The notes below the pieces were generated by a model. It saw nothing but the letters and a program-made list of their open reading frames with translations. It did no database searches and was not told the DNA's origin. Source: Eubacterium_U album (GTDB taxonomy: Bacteria > Bacillota > Clostridia > Lachnospirales > Lachnospiraceae). From it: 64,000 nt of DNA. The position numbers and the translations under genes are program-made. Of the stretch, positions 34,795-43,329 are shown piece after piece (position 1 is the first letter of the stretch; each line of letters starts with the position of its first letter). Where the stretch lies: the NCBI RefSeq assembly GCF_025336545.1, contig NZ_JAODBU010000006.1, positions 186,001 to 250,000 of the forward strand. The letters are read 5' to 3'.

Positions 34795-36538
34795 GTCTAT
34801 GAAACGGATCATTCAATGGGCGGGGAAATATAAGGGACGCCTCTACCTTGGCTCTGTTTTTTCCTTTTTCAGCAGCCTGTCTACGGCGATCCCTACAATG
34901 GCTGCTGCTTATGCTCTTGATAAAACAATCGCGGCTTATTGGACAGGCAGCACAATAGAATCCGCCCTGATCTGGCAGACACTTTGGATTATTGTTGGCT
35001 CGATTGCGCTTAACTTTCTACTCTCTTATCTGCGGGCGGTATTGCAGGAAAGCATTGGTTATGAAGTGGCCGCAGGACAGCGAATCCATTTGGGCGATGT
35101 GCTAAAAAGGGTTCCTCTGGGATATTTTTCCAAAAACAGCGTGGGCGATATTCTGACAGGTGTTACTACAGAGCTATCCACACTCGAATTACAGGGAATG
35201 AAGATGGTTGACATCATCATCAACGGATATGCAAAGTTTATTGCAATTCTCCTGTGCTTCCTTTTCCTGAGTCCAGCCGCGGCAGTGGTTTCTGTTGTCG
35301 GTGTTGCCTTTTCCGCATTAGCTTTACATGGTATCAGCAGGCACAGTGAAAAGACCGCTGCTATTACGCACCAGGCCATGGAGGATATGTCTGGCTCTGC
35401 GATTGAATATATCCGCGGGCTGTCCATCGTTAAGTCGTTTGGACAGGAAGGGGCTTCTATCGAGAGTTTTCGCAAGGCAAATAAAGATTTGAAAAATATT
35501 CATATCAAAGTAGAAAAGGGCTATACGCCATTTAACTGCCTGCACCTGTTCTCCTTAAAACTGGCATCTATGGGGATTGTGTTTATCTGTGCATGGCAGA
35601 CACTTAACGGACAAATGAGCCTTGCTTATTTTCTGATGTTCGTTCTGTTTTCTTTCGTAATCTTTGGAAGTGTGGAAAACATCAACGACGCGGCGCACAT
35701 GCTGGGCCTTATAGATTCTGCTATGAATAAGCTGGAATCTTTGGAAAATGCGGAGTATATCGACCAGGACGGAAAAGATATTACACCGGCCTCGTATGAT
35801 ATTACTTTCCAGGATGTATCCTTTGGTTACGATAAACGGACTGTGTTGCATGATGTGAATTTCACAATCCCACAGAATACAACAACAGCGATTGTAGGTC
35901 CTTCCGGGAGCGGCAAATCTACCCTGTGCAGCCTGATTGCTCGCTTTTATGATGTTGACGCCGGAAAAATCACTTTTGGAGGAACAGACATTCGTGAATT
36001 TACCTGTGACAGCTTACTAAAAAATATCAGTATGGTATTCCAGAATGTATATCTGTTCCGGGATACGATCCGCAACAATATTAAATTCGGTAGCCCGGAT
36101 GCTTCGGAGGAACAGATAATCGCCGCCGCGAAAAAAGCCCGCTGCCACGATTTTATCATGGCCTTGCCAGATGGATATGATACCGTAATCGGTGAGGGCG
36201 GCTCTTCTCTTTCCGGCGGTGAAAAGCAGCGAATTTCGATTGCCAGAGCCATGCTGAAAGACGCGCCGATTGTGATTCTGGACGAGGCCACGGCCAGCAT
36301 TGACCCGGAGAACGAGCATTTGATTCAAGAGGCTATTTCCGCGCTGACACATGGGAAAACGATCATAACGATTGCCCATAGACTGGCGACGATTGAAAAT
36401 GCGGATCAGATTCTTGTCATTGATGGCGGAACCGTCGTACAGAAAGGAACCCATAAGGAACTATTGAAACAGAGGGGAACTTATCAGGACTTTATCAGGA
36501 TTCGGGAACAGGCTGAGGGCTGGAGGATTCAACAATAA
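34787..36538 (+). CDS. ABC half-transporter (membrane + ATPase), partner subunit
   Basis: A 583-residue partner with the same architecture: six membrane helices (about 15-300), Walker A GPSGSGKSTLCSL at about 370, signature LSGGEKQRISIARA, and Walker B IVILDEATASIDPEN. Both subunits keep the catalytic Glu after Walker B, so neither nucleotide site is obviously degenerate. The ATG at 34787 follows AAGGAGGTGG and overlaps the previous gene by eight bases, as expected for obligate heterodimer partners. Confidence 0.92.
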   Translation: MFKSMKRIIQWAGKYKGRLYLGSVFSFFSSLSTAIPTMAAAYALDKTIAAYWTGSTIESALIWQTLWIIVGSIALNFLLSYLRAVLQESIGYEVAAGQRIHLGDVLKRVPLGYFSKNSVGDILTGVTTELSTLELQGMKMVDIIINGYAKFIAILLCFLFLSPAAAVVSVVGVAFSALALHGISRHSEKTAAITHQAMEDMSGSAIEYIRGLSIVKSFGQEGASIESFRKANKDLKNIHIKVEKGYTPFNCLHLFSLKLASMGIVFICAWQTLNGQMSLAYFLMFVLFSFVIFGSVENINDAAHMLGLIDSAMNKLESLENAEYIDQDGKDITPASYDITFQDVSFGYDKRTVLHDVNFTIPQNTTTAIVGPSGSGKSTLCSLIARFYDVDAGKITFGGTDIREFTCDSLLKNISMVFQNVYLFRDTIRNNIKFGSPDASEEQIIAAAKKARCHDFIMALPDGYDTVIGEGGSSLSGGEKQRISIARAMLKDAPIVILDEATASIDPENEHLIQEAISALTHGKTIITIAHRLATIENADQILVIDGGTVVQKGTHKELLKQRGTYQDFIRIREQAEGWRIQQ

Positions 36539-36556
36539 GCAGAAAAGAGGTACTAT

Positions 36557-36925
36557 ATGAAGATTCATGCGTCCGGGGAGGATTATCTGGAGGCTGTGCT
36601 GATTTTTCAAAAGAAGCAGGGCATGGTCCGCTCCATTGATCTTGCCCGGCACATGGGCTTTTCAAAGCCGAGTATCAGTCATGCGGTGGGCGTTCTGCGG
36701 GATGGCGGCTTTCTGACAATGGACGAGGATGGATTTCTCCACCTGACCGATATAGGCCGGGAGGTGGCAGAGAAAATCTATGAACGCCATCAATTCTTTA
36801 CGGAGCAGCTTGTGGCTGCTGGCGTAGACAGAGAAACGGCGGAGCAGGACGCTTGCCGGATAGAACATGTAATCAGTGATACATCCTTTCAGAAGTTAAA
36901 GGAAAAAATGCGGGAAACCGATTAG
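36557..36925 (+). CDS. DtxR/MntR-type metal-dependent regulator
   Basis: A 122-residue regulator: winged-helix at about residues 5-65 (SGEDYLEAVLIFQKKQGMV, MGFSKPSISHAVGVL) followed by the metal-binding dimerisation helix region (ERHQFFTEQL, then ACRIEHVIS, with His and Glu ligands). It is short, lacking the SH3-like third domain of DtxR, like MntR. It likely represses the cargo promoter at 29028 when iron or manganese is plentiful. It is the last gene of the cargo block. Confidence 0.9.
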   Translation: MKIHASGEDYLEAVLIFQKKQGMVRSIDLARHMGFSKPSISHAVGVLRDGGFLTMDEDGFLHLTDIGREVAEKIYERHQFFTEQLVAAGVDRETAEQDACRIEHVISDTSFQKLKEKMRETD

Positions 36926-36954
36926 CGCACACCGGCTCCGCTCTGCATAATAAG

Positions 36955-37004
36955 TTATCTGCCCCGTCCGGGGAAAGAAAAAAACCGTTGACCGGGGCAG
37001 ATAA
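36955..37004 (+). terminator. Perfect 12-bp inverted repeat after cargo block
   Basis: TTATCTGCCCCG (36955-36966) with CGGGGCAGATAA (36993-37004) around a 26-base loop. There is no long T run on either side, so it may terminate weakly or be a recombination or protein-binding site. It marks the junction between cargo and the right-end regulatory genes. Confidence 0.55.
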
Positions 37005-37009
37005 TTTCG

Positions 37010-37388
37010 TGCGCCTATTTTAAGGTTTGATTCCCCATCGGCGGTTTTGAAGGACATTTCAAGGCCGCCGTTCTTTTTGCCCTCAAAAGAGATGACGCGC
37101 TGGCGCTGGCAGATACGGCGGCTTACAGGAGGGAGCTGCCATGATGCGATCTGACCGCCGACAAATTCTGACTGTATTTTCGCAACCGTCAAAAAAATCC
37201 AGGCTGTCCAGTGGGTACAGTCTAACGATGGATGCGAAAATCGTTGCTTTTTAACTGAATATCGTACTTTTTGCGCTCGAATAGCTTTGTGCTGTCCGGG
37301 CGCTTTTTTGTTACCCCGGTGCCGCTCCCCGCCCCTTCCGTTTTGATCCGGTCCTGTCAACCCGAACGAAACGAAAGGAGCACATACA
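37010..37388. other. Geneless stretch with hairpins and eroded coding sequence
   Basis: On the minus strand, about 36940-37150 reads as protein-like sequence (for example RVISFEGKKNGGLEMSF) without a proper start, perhaps the remnant of an ICE gene. On plus, AACGAT/ATCGTT (about 37212-37233) and GCGCTCG/CGGGCGC followed by TTTTTT (about 37275-37312) form hairpins upstream of the sigma gene, the second resembling a terminator or attenuator. Confidence 0.4.
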
Positions 37389-37514
37389 ATGAGCAGCAAA
37401 AATATTTTTTTGAAATTTTTCCAGGGGAACCAGCCAAAAGGTGCCTCCGGCAGACGAGTAGTGGGCGAAAGGGGAAGTAATGACCTGCCTCCCGGCAAGA
37501 AGGGAGGTGAGACA

Positions 37515-37940
37515 ATGACACCTGACCGCCACTACGAACACAAGCAGCACGCCTTTGACAGCTTCTGCAAGAAAGTGTTGAAGTGCGAGGCCTACAACGG
37601 TTATCGGGAGATCAGCCGCAGGCAGTCGCGCGAAGTCGCTTTCAGCGAGCTGCCGGAGGATTCGATGGAGCAGCTTGCGTCCTATGACCGGTATCCCTGG
37701 GAATACACTTTCTTCCCTGTCGGGGGAGATGTGATCCTGATCGAGGATGACCGGCTGGCCGAGGCGCTGAACGCGCTGCCCCAGGATGGAAGGGACATCC
37801 TCCTGATGTACTTCTTCCTGGACATGGCAGACCGCGAGATCGCCGAGCGTATGAACATGGCACGCCGGACGGTCAACGCCCGCAGGCAGAAAGCCTATCG
37901 GCTGCTAAAGGAGCTGATGGGAGGTGATGTAGATGGTTAA
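37515..37940 (+). CDS. Sigma-70-like factor, Tn916 Orf7 type
   Basis: A 141-residue protein of the group found near integrase genes in Tn916-type elements. The C-terminal region-4 HTH is clear (LPQDGRDILLMYFFLDMADR, RTVNARRQKAYRLLKEL); the N-terminus carries the YREISRRQSREVAFSELPED segment seen in Orf7. It probably acts in expression of element genes. ATG 37515 follows AGGGAGGTGAGAC and gives the usual length. An in-frame ATG at 37389 with AAAGGAG would add 42 residues, so a longer product or coupled leader is possible. Confidence 0.85.
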   Translation: MTPDRHYEHKQHAFDSFCKKVLKCEAYNGYREISRRQSREVAFSELPEDSMEQLASYDRYPWEYTFFPVGGDVILIEDDRLAEALNALPQDGRDILLMYFFLDMADREIAERMNMARRTVNARRQKAYRLLKELMGGDVDG

Positions 37941-38175
37941 ATCTGCAAGCACACGGGCGGCCCTGCTTCCTTACCCTATCATCGCCGCCGCTGTCCGGGG
38001 AGAGCCGGACGCGGTAAACACGGTGATCCGCCACTATTCCGGCTACATAGCAGCGCTTTCCACCAGGACAAGCTATGACGTCCATGGCTGCCCTTATTCC
38101 TATGTGGATGAAGAATTGCGCCGCAGGCTGGAAACGAAGCTGATTATCGCCATCCTGGATTTTGACCTGAACTGA
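37933..38175 (+). CDS. Helix-turn-helix protein, Tn916 Orf8 type
   Basis: An 80-residue protein matching the small HTH family next to Orf7 in Tn916-like elements (YPIIAAAVRGEPDAVNTVIR, then a basic C-terminus). It overlaps the sigma gene by eight bases. With that sigma factor it likely forms the regulatory pair controlling excision or transfer. Function in this element is inferred from position. Confidence 0.82.
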   Translation: MVKSASTRAALLPYPIIAAAVRGEPDAVNTVIRHYSGYIAALSTRTSYDVHGCPYSYVDEELRRRLETKLIIAILDFDLN

Positions 38176-38189
38176 TCCGGGAATGGGGC

Positions 38190-38510
38190 GTTGCGTGTTC
38201 CCCTTTCCGCGCGGTGCCCCGCACCTTGACAAAGAAAGCCCGTTGGGAGGCCAGCGGTGCAGCATAAGACAAACGGATACATTCCTGTTTGTGCCGAGCC
38301 ATACGGTCGGTGCGCCATGACCTCGTTTCAAGTCCGCAGGACGGGACCACTGTAACGGGCGAGCGAACAGCACCAGACCGCAAAGCGAGCGTGGCAGCTT
38401 GTGGGCGATGACACACGGGCAGGGTTAAAGATACTCGCGCATTGAACGCCCACAAAGCATTGTGCGCCGCACCCATCAGCATGGGCCGGGGTTAGACTCC
38501 CGTGGAGCTG
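38190..38510 (+). ncRNA. Candidate structured RNA between Orf8-type gene and tnpW
   Basis: About 320 geneless, GC-rich bases with several consistent stems: ACAAACGG with CCTGTTTGT (about 38263-38290, one bulge); GTCC/GGAC (about 38331-38343); TTGTGGGCG with CGCCCACAA (9 bp, about 38399-38455); CCCAT/ATGGG with a CAGC loop (about 38473-38486); and CGGG/CCCG (about 38490-38503). No reading frame looks coding. I do not recognise a known RNA family. Bases 38511-38578 form the tnpW leader with its GAAAGGGG ribosome site. Confidence 0.5.
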
Positions 38511-38578
38511 TGCCAGCAGCCGTCCGTTTTGCCTCTTTTATTGCTTATCAACTTGCAAATAATGAAAGGGGTTAACCT

Positions 38579-38758
38579 ATGCAAGAAGATAGAATCTTTG
38601 AAAACAAATATGCCCCGCCAGTGCGGAGCGAAAAGAAAATCGGAAATACGACTTTCACCGTCAATTCGTTCTTCCTGGAACAGACAAAAGACGGTGTAGT
38701 TTCTAAGATAGAGCGGCTTATCAAGGATGATGTCCGAAAAAAAGCCGCTGCAATTTAG
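38579..38758 (+). CDS. tnpW: TnpW-type transposon-encoded protein
   Basis: A 59-residue protein starting at ATG 38579, too short for many gene finders. It reads MQEDRIFENKYAPPVRSEKK and continues with IGNTTFTVNSFF and a basic C-terminus. It matches the TnpW family that precedes the TnpX-type recombinase gene in Tn4451-like elements. Function is unknown; the position suggests a helper or directionality factor for the serine recombinase. GAAAGGGG precedes the start. Confidence 0.82.
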   Translation: MQEDRIFENKYAPPVRSEKKIGNTTFTVNSFFLEQTKDGVVSKIERLIKDDVRKKAAAI

Positions 38759-38844
38759 CCTCCATAGGCAGACAAACCCAACAAAGCGCGGTAGAATGAA
38801 GATAGAACTTCATACCGTGTTTGACTGCCAGATTGGAGGTTATT

Positions 38845-40530
38845 ATGTTTCATCAGTCAAACACCGCTGCCGCGCTTCAATTCCCTTACAACGCTATGAG
38901 CGTAGAAGCTGTTACCGCTTTGTACTGCCGTTTATCGCGTGACGATGAATTGCAGGGCGACAGCAACAGTATCATCAACCAAAAGAAAATTTTACAAAAA
39001 TATGCTCTTGAACACGGGTACACAAACTTCCGCTTTTACATTGACGATGGCATTTCAGGAACGACCTTCAATCGGCCTGGTTTCCAGGAAATGATTGCAG
39101 ATGTGGAGGCGGGAATTGTCAAACGGGTTATCATCAAGGATATGTCTCGCTTCGGCCGTGATTACCTGCAGGTGGGTATGTATACCGAAATCATGTTCCC
39201 GGAGCATGATGTTCACTTTATTGCCGTAAACGATGGGGTGGACAGCACCCAAGGCGACAATGAGTTTACTCCCTTCCGCAATATCATCAATGAGTGGTAT
39301 GCGAAGGATACCAGCAAAAAAATCCGTGCTGTTATGAAGGTCAAGGGAAACGCCGGGGAACATTTGACCACCAATGCGCCCTATGGGTACATGAAGGATC
39401 CGGATGACAGCAAGCGTTGGATACCCGACCGTGAGGCTGCCGATGTGGTATATGAGATTGGGTTGTATGTTATGGATGGGTTTGGACCGTCCCAGATAGC
39501 ACGAAAGCTGCGGGAACGAAAAATTCTTACGCCCTCAGCTTACTATGAAAGTAAGGGTATCACCTGTAATGTTAAAAATCAGGGCGACCTTTATAATTGG
39601 GACAATACCACGATAGCAGGAATTATGGATCGCTGGCGTGAATACCTGGGACATACGGTGAATTTCAAGACCACAAAGAAGTCCTACAAGAGCAAAAAGA
39701 CAATCAAAAATCCCGAAAGTGAATGGGTCATCTTTGAGAATACCCATGAACCCATCTGGACAGAAGCCATTGCCGAGGCGGTAAAGCAGGCGCGGCAATC
39801 ACGGCGCCGTCCGACAAAGATGGGCGAAATGGGAATGTTCTCCGGCATGATGTACTGTGCTGATTGTGGCTCGATCCTATATCAATGCAGGGCAACCGGC
39901 TTCCGAAAGGATCAGGAATACTACATTTGCTCTGGGTATCGCAAAGGAAAACAGGTGTGCAGCACACCACATTCTATCCGAACGGTTATCCTGGAGGAAC
40001 TGATCCTTCAAAATCTGCGGGAGATCGTGTCCTTCGCAAGAAGCTATGAAAACCGCTTCGTTCAAATGGTCATGGATATGGATGTAAAGGAACGCAATAA
40101 AGGTCTTGCCAAAAAGCGCAAGCTGCTGTCGGAAGGTGAGAAGCGTATTACAGAACTGGATATGATCTTCAAGCGGTTGTATGAGGACAACATCAGTGGT
40201 AAGCTGACAGACGAGCGTTTTCACAAGCTGTCCACCGATTATGAAGCGGAACAGGCTGGTTTGCAGACACAGGCTGCAATACTCCGTGAGGAAATCGAAG
40301 AAGTAGAAGGCAAAAGTGCCAATGTTGACAGGTTTCTGTCCGTTGTCCGCCAGTACACCGATATCCCGGAGCTGACACCTCGTATCCTGCATGAGTTCGT
40401 TGAGAAGATCGTCATTCACGCAGCGACCGATCCCCATAGCAAAATCAACCGCAGACAAGAGGTAGATATCTACTACAAAGGTATCGGGATTTTGGAAATG
40501 TCCAAAGTATTTGATAGCAGGCAAAAATGA
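38845..40530 (+). CDS. tnpX: Large serine recombinase, TnpX/TndX family
   Basis: A 561-residue integrase-excisionase that cuts and joins the ICE ends. The catalytic resolvase domain has nucleophile Ser31 (ALYCRLSRDDE), then conserved Arg motifs (IKDMSRFGRDYLQVG). A recombinase domain and a zinc ribbon follow (MYCADCGSIL, YYICSGYRKGKQVC), then a coiled-coil segment and a C-terminal DUF4368-like region. ATG 38845 is chosen with TTGGAGGT upstream rather than TTG 38821. This type makes GA-flanked crossovers, which fits the proposed ends. Confidence 0.95.
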   Translation: MFHQSNTAAALQFPYNAMSVEAVTALYCRLSRDDELQGDSNSIINQKKILQKYALEHGYTNFRFYIDDGISGTTFNRPGFQEMIADVEAGIVKRVIIKDMSRFGRDYLQVGMYTEIMFPEHDVHFIAVNDGVDSTQGDNEFTPFRNIINEWYAKDTSKKIRAVMKVKGNAGEHLTTNAPYGYMKDPDDSKRWIPDREAADVVYEIGLYVMDGFGPSQIARKLRERKILTPSAYYESKGITCNVKNQGDLYNWDNTTIAGIMDRWREYLGHTVNFKTTKKSYKSKKTIKNPESEWVIFENTHEPIWTEAIAEAVKQARQSRRRPTKMGEMGMFSGMMYCADCGSILYQCRATGFRKDQEYYICSGYRKGKQVCSTPHSIRTVILEELILQNLREIVSFARSYENRFVQMVMDMDVKERNKGLAKKRKLLSEGEKRITELDMIFKRLYEDNISGKLTDERFHKLSTDYEAEQAGLQTQAAILREEIEEVEGKSANVDRFLSVVRQYTDIPELTPRILHEFVEKIVIHAATDPHSKINRRQEVDIYYKGIGILEMSKVFDSRQK

Positions 40531-40532
40531 AA

Positions 40533-40562
40533 GAAACGGCATAGCCGAAGCTATACCGTTTC
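40533..40562 (+). terminator. Terminator after the recombinase gene
   Basis: GAAACGG-C-ATAGC (40533-40545) pairs with GCTAT-A-CCGTTTC (40550-40562) around a four-base loop. It is followed by TCTCTC rather than a clean T run. It ends ICE transcription just inside the right attachment site. Confidence 0.7.
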
Positions 40563-40575
40563 TCTCTCGCCTTAG

Positions 40576-40593
40576 AATGTTTTCTTAACTGGA
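40576..40593 (-). other. Proposed right attachment site (attR) of the ICE
   Basis: AATGTTTTCTTA (40576-40587) is the exact reverse complement of the left arm at 8939-8950, and GA follows at 40592-40593. Joining both ends would give two perfect 12-bp arms around a six-base centre containing GA. Confidence 0.6.
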
Positions 40594-40672
40594 CACACCT
40601 AAATGGCTGTTGTTTTTTTGTTGTGATTTGTAGGCTATGCTGTTTGTAGAAAAAAGAAAGGCGGGATGACTT

Positions 40673-41737
40673 ATGAAAGCGATCATAAAAAGGAATCTGA
40701 AAAATTATCTTAAAAATCCGATATTTTGGACCGGTTTGATTGTTGTTTTAATCAGTATGTACCAGACACTTGCACCTTATCTGTCCATTCATTACGTGAA
40801 GCCGGATGAAACCTTCAGGAAGGTAAAAATGGCTTCCGATGGGGATGTTATGGAGGGATGTATTCCGGCAACACCGGATAAGGAGAGAGAACTGTGGGAG
40901 AAAGAGATTGTAAAGATACTTCAAGACACAGAGAATGGGTTTGGCATGTCGGAAGCAGAGGCGGAGGCAGTGATATCTGAGATGAAACAGATGGAGATTA
41001 CGGAGGCGTGTCAGTATCTGAAAACGGAATACCACTTTAATGGTGCCAATTATGTGTATGAGGACGTTTCATGGTATCAGGGAAGCCCGGAGGAAGTCAA
41101 TCGGTATATCAGAGAAAATCTTGAGAAACATCCATTCTCCTATTATTTCGGAAGAAAATTTACAGATTTTGCAAGCCTGCATATGGCATTCTTTGCAACG
41201 GTTCTGCTGGCGTTTTTATTTTTCCAGGATATGAGGAAAAATACTTATGAATTGCTGCACACCAAACCGATGACGGCTTTTCAATATATTGCCGGGAAAA
41301 TAAGCAGTGGATTTCTCATCATGACGACGGCACTGGTCATTATGAATATCGTATTTATCATTTTGTGTTATGCCACGGCAGTAAAATCAGGATTTGCTAT
41401 GAATATACTGGATTTTGTTCAGAATTCGATCCTGTATGTCCTGCCGAACATCCTGATGATCTGCTGTGTGTATGCGGTTACAGCGCTGCTGTTTAAGAAT
41501 CCGCTTCCAGCGGTTCCGGCGCTGGTTCTTTATATCATTTATTCTAATATGCTGACATGGGACAGCAAAGGACAGTGTCATGCAAGACCATTCTCTATTA
41601 TGGTTAGATTTCCGGGGAATTTTTTTGAAACGGGATTGCCATATCGGGTATATCTCAATCAACTGCTTCTTGTGGCAGCATCCATACTGCTCATGTTTAT
41701 AGCGGTGTGGATGTGGAAAAGGAGGAGAGTACATTGA
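40673..41737 (+). CDS. ABC transporter permease (locus 2, first)
   Basis: A 354-residue membrane protein with an N-terminal membrane helix (about 15-35), a periplasm-side domain of about 130 residues, then about five helices to the C-terminus, the ABC-2-like layout. AAAGGCGGG precedes ATG 40673. Its stop overlaps the TTG of the next permease. Removing the ICE places it about 90 bases after the histidine kinase gene at 7723, so it is the probable target of that two-component system. Confidence 0.85.
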   Translation: MKAIIKRNLKNYLKNPIFWTGLIVVLISMYQTLAPYLSIHYVKPDETFRKVKMASDGDVMEGCIPATPDKERELWEKEIVKILQDTENGFGMSEAEAEAVISEMKQMEITEACQYLKTEYHFNGANYVYEDVSWYQGSPEEVNRYIRENLEKHPFSYYFGRKFTDFASLHMAFFATVLLAFLFFQDMRKNTYELLHTKPMTAFQYIAGKISSGFLIMTTALVIMNIVFIILCYATAVKSGFAMNILDFVQNSILYVLPNILMICCVYAVTALLFKNPLPAVPALVLYIIYSNMLTWDSKGQCHARPFSIMVRFPGNFFETGLPYRVYLNQLLLVAASILLMFIAVWMWKRRRVH

Positions 41738-42390
41738 AGAAAGAAGTAAAAATATGTATGCCATATTATAAAATTGCATATTCAATCGCTTTTGTTGTGA
41801 TATTGAGTGCAATCCAGCCTGTTGTATACGCAAACGAAATCGGAGGGGCAGTGGAAAGAGCTGTTTCGCTTCTGGCAGTCGTTTTCTGTGCAGATACTTA
41901 TCTGGTGGAAGTGCAGAGCAAACGCTCGGAAGTATTCTGCCTTTATAATCTAAAAAAGCAGGCAGGGGTAGTTTATAAAAGACTATTTGTGCAGGTAGCT
42001 TATCTGATTGGAATCAGTTTGTTGGCATATGGACTCTTTTATTGGCAGAAACCGGTGAATCTGACAGAAGAATTAGATGGCGGTGCCTTGTTTGGAATTT
42101 ATTGTATTGCGATTCCCGGAACTGTTTTGTTTTGGAGTGTGCTTTCCGTAACTGTCAGCAATCTGGTTCGAAACAGATGGATTGGTATGGGTGTCGTGCT
42201 GCTTTTCTGTTTTTTCTCTATTTCCGGAAAGGCAACTCAGTTTTTGAAAAACTGGGGACCATTTTCCTACGGAACTTGTGATTTCGGTAAGCTGACAGAG
42301 TGGAGATGGCTTGGCGGGAAGGTGCTGTGCGTGGTATTTGCGGGGATGATGCTTGCATTTGTTCCTAAGATATTAAAGAAGAGAGGGTAA
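41734..42390 (+). CDS. ABC transporter permease (locus 2, second)
   Basis: A 218-residue membrane protein with about six hydrophobic helices. TTG 41734 overlaps the preceding stop and is preceded by AGGAGGAGAG; earlier in-frame starts would lie inside the first permease gene. It lacks a large outer domain and likely forms the second half of the membrane channel with the first permease. The ATPase gene starts five bases after its stop. Confidence 0.8.
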   Translation: MKKEVKICMPYYKIAYSIAFVVILSAIQPVVYANEIGGAVERAVSLLAVVFCADTYLVEVQSKRSEVFCLYNLKKQAGVVYKRLFVQVAYLIGISLLAYGLFYWQKPVNLTEELDGGALFGIYCIAIPGTVLFWSVLSVTVSNLVRNRWIGMGVVLLFCFFSISGKATQFLKNWGPFSYGTCDFGKLTEWRWLGGKVLCVVFAGMMLAFVPKILKKRG

Positions 42391-42394
42391 GATT

Positions 42395-43267
42395 ATGAGT
42401 ATAAGAATAGACGATTTAACAGTAACATTTAAAAATGGAGTGACAGCGGTAGATCATGTGGATCTGGAAATCCCACATGGGATATTTGGTCTGTTAGGTG
42501 AAAATGGTGCAGGAAAAACAACGTTGATGCGGGTGCTTACAACGGTGCTTGCACCCACAAGTGGAAAAGTTCTGTTAGATGGTACGCTATATTGCGAAGC
42601 AAATTACGAAAAGATACAGAAAAAGATTGGGTATCTGCCACAGGAAATTGATCTGTATCCGTCTTTGACTGTTCGAGAATGTCTGGAGTATATGGGAGAT
42701 CTGGCTGGAATTGAGAAAAGAGAAAGCAAGAAAAGGATTGATTACTATCTGGAGAAGACCAGTCTTGCAGACCATCAGAAAAAGAAAATGCGGCAGCTTT
42801 CAGGTGGAATGAAGCGAAGAGTTGGATTAGTGCAGGCATTACTCCATGAGCCGGATTTTTTAATTGTGGATGAACCAACAACAGGGCTCGATCCGGAGGA
42901 ACGCATCCGTATCCGTAATTTACTGGTAGATTTTGCAGAAGAACGCACCGTATTATTTTCAACGCATGTGGTGGAGGATCTGATGGCAACCTGTAATCAG
43001 CTTGCGGTTATGAAAAAAGGTAGATTCCTTTATACAGGAACAATGAGGGAATTATTGAATAAGGCAAGAGGGCATGTATGGGAATGCTGTACAGAGGACG
43101 AAAGCCTTGCAAGAGAATTAGAAAGAAAATATCATATTTCCAGTAAGCAGTATACGGAGGAAGGAATTAGATTAAGACTGTTAGGGGAGAATATGCCGTC
43201 AGAAAGTGGATGTATAGCTTGTGACGTAACTTTGGAAGATGCATATATCTATGTAACCAATCGATAA
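42395..43267 (+). CDS. ABC transporter ATP-binding protein (locus 2)
   Basis: A 290-residue ATPase: Walker A GENGAGKTTLMRV at about 37, signature LSGGMKRRVGLVQAL, Walker B FLIVDEPTTGLD, and H-loop FSTHVVEDL. It is similar in length and motifs to the ATPase at 4256, and each is followed by a winged-helix regulator copy, so the two transporters likely arose by duplication followed by divergence. It energises the two permeases encoded just upstream. Confidence 0.93.
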   Translation: MSIRIDDLTVTFKNGVTAVDHVDLEIPHGIFGLLGENGAGKTTLMRVLTTVLAPTSGKVLLDGTLYCEANYEKIQKKIGYLPQEIDLYPSLTVRECLEYMGDLAGIEKRESKKRIDYYLEKTSLADHQKKKMRQLSGGMKRRVGLVQALLHEPDFLIVDEPTTGLDPEERIRIRNLLVDFAEERTVLFSTHVVEDLMATCNQLAVMKKGRFLYTGTMRELLNKARGHVWECCTEDESLARELERKYHISSKQYTEEGIRLRLLGENMPSESGCIACDVTLEDAYIYVTNR

Positions 43268-43329
43268 ACATTGTTAATGAGGAGTGAAAGCTAAATGCTA
43301 AGAAAAGCAGGTGATGTTATGGGAAAGTG

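Larger units (their letters stand above)
8937..40593. mobile_element. Tn1549/CTn-type integrative conjugative element, about 31.66 kb
   Basis: Contains a full conjugation set (coupling protein, VirB4, PrgI, TrbL-like, Maff2, NlpC/P60 hydrolase), a MOB relaxase pair, topoisomerase III, antirestriction-like proteins, and at the right end TnpW and a large serine recombinase. Ends are proposed at GA dinucleotides (8937-8938 and 40592-40593). TAAGAAAACATT lies just inside the left GA, and its exact reverse complement AATGTTTTCTTA lies at 40576-40587 inside the right end. Recombinases of the TnpX/TndX type are known to use GA cores. Gene content and order fit the Tn1549 group, but the integrase is of the serine type. 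Exact ends are inference. Confidence 0.85.

Noticed and set aside
8937..40593. A tyrosine integrase as in classical Tn1549/Tn916
   Set aside because: No tyrosine recombinase gene is present; integration is explained by the serine recombinase at 38845.
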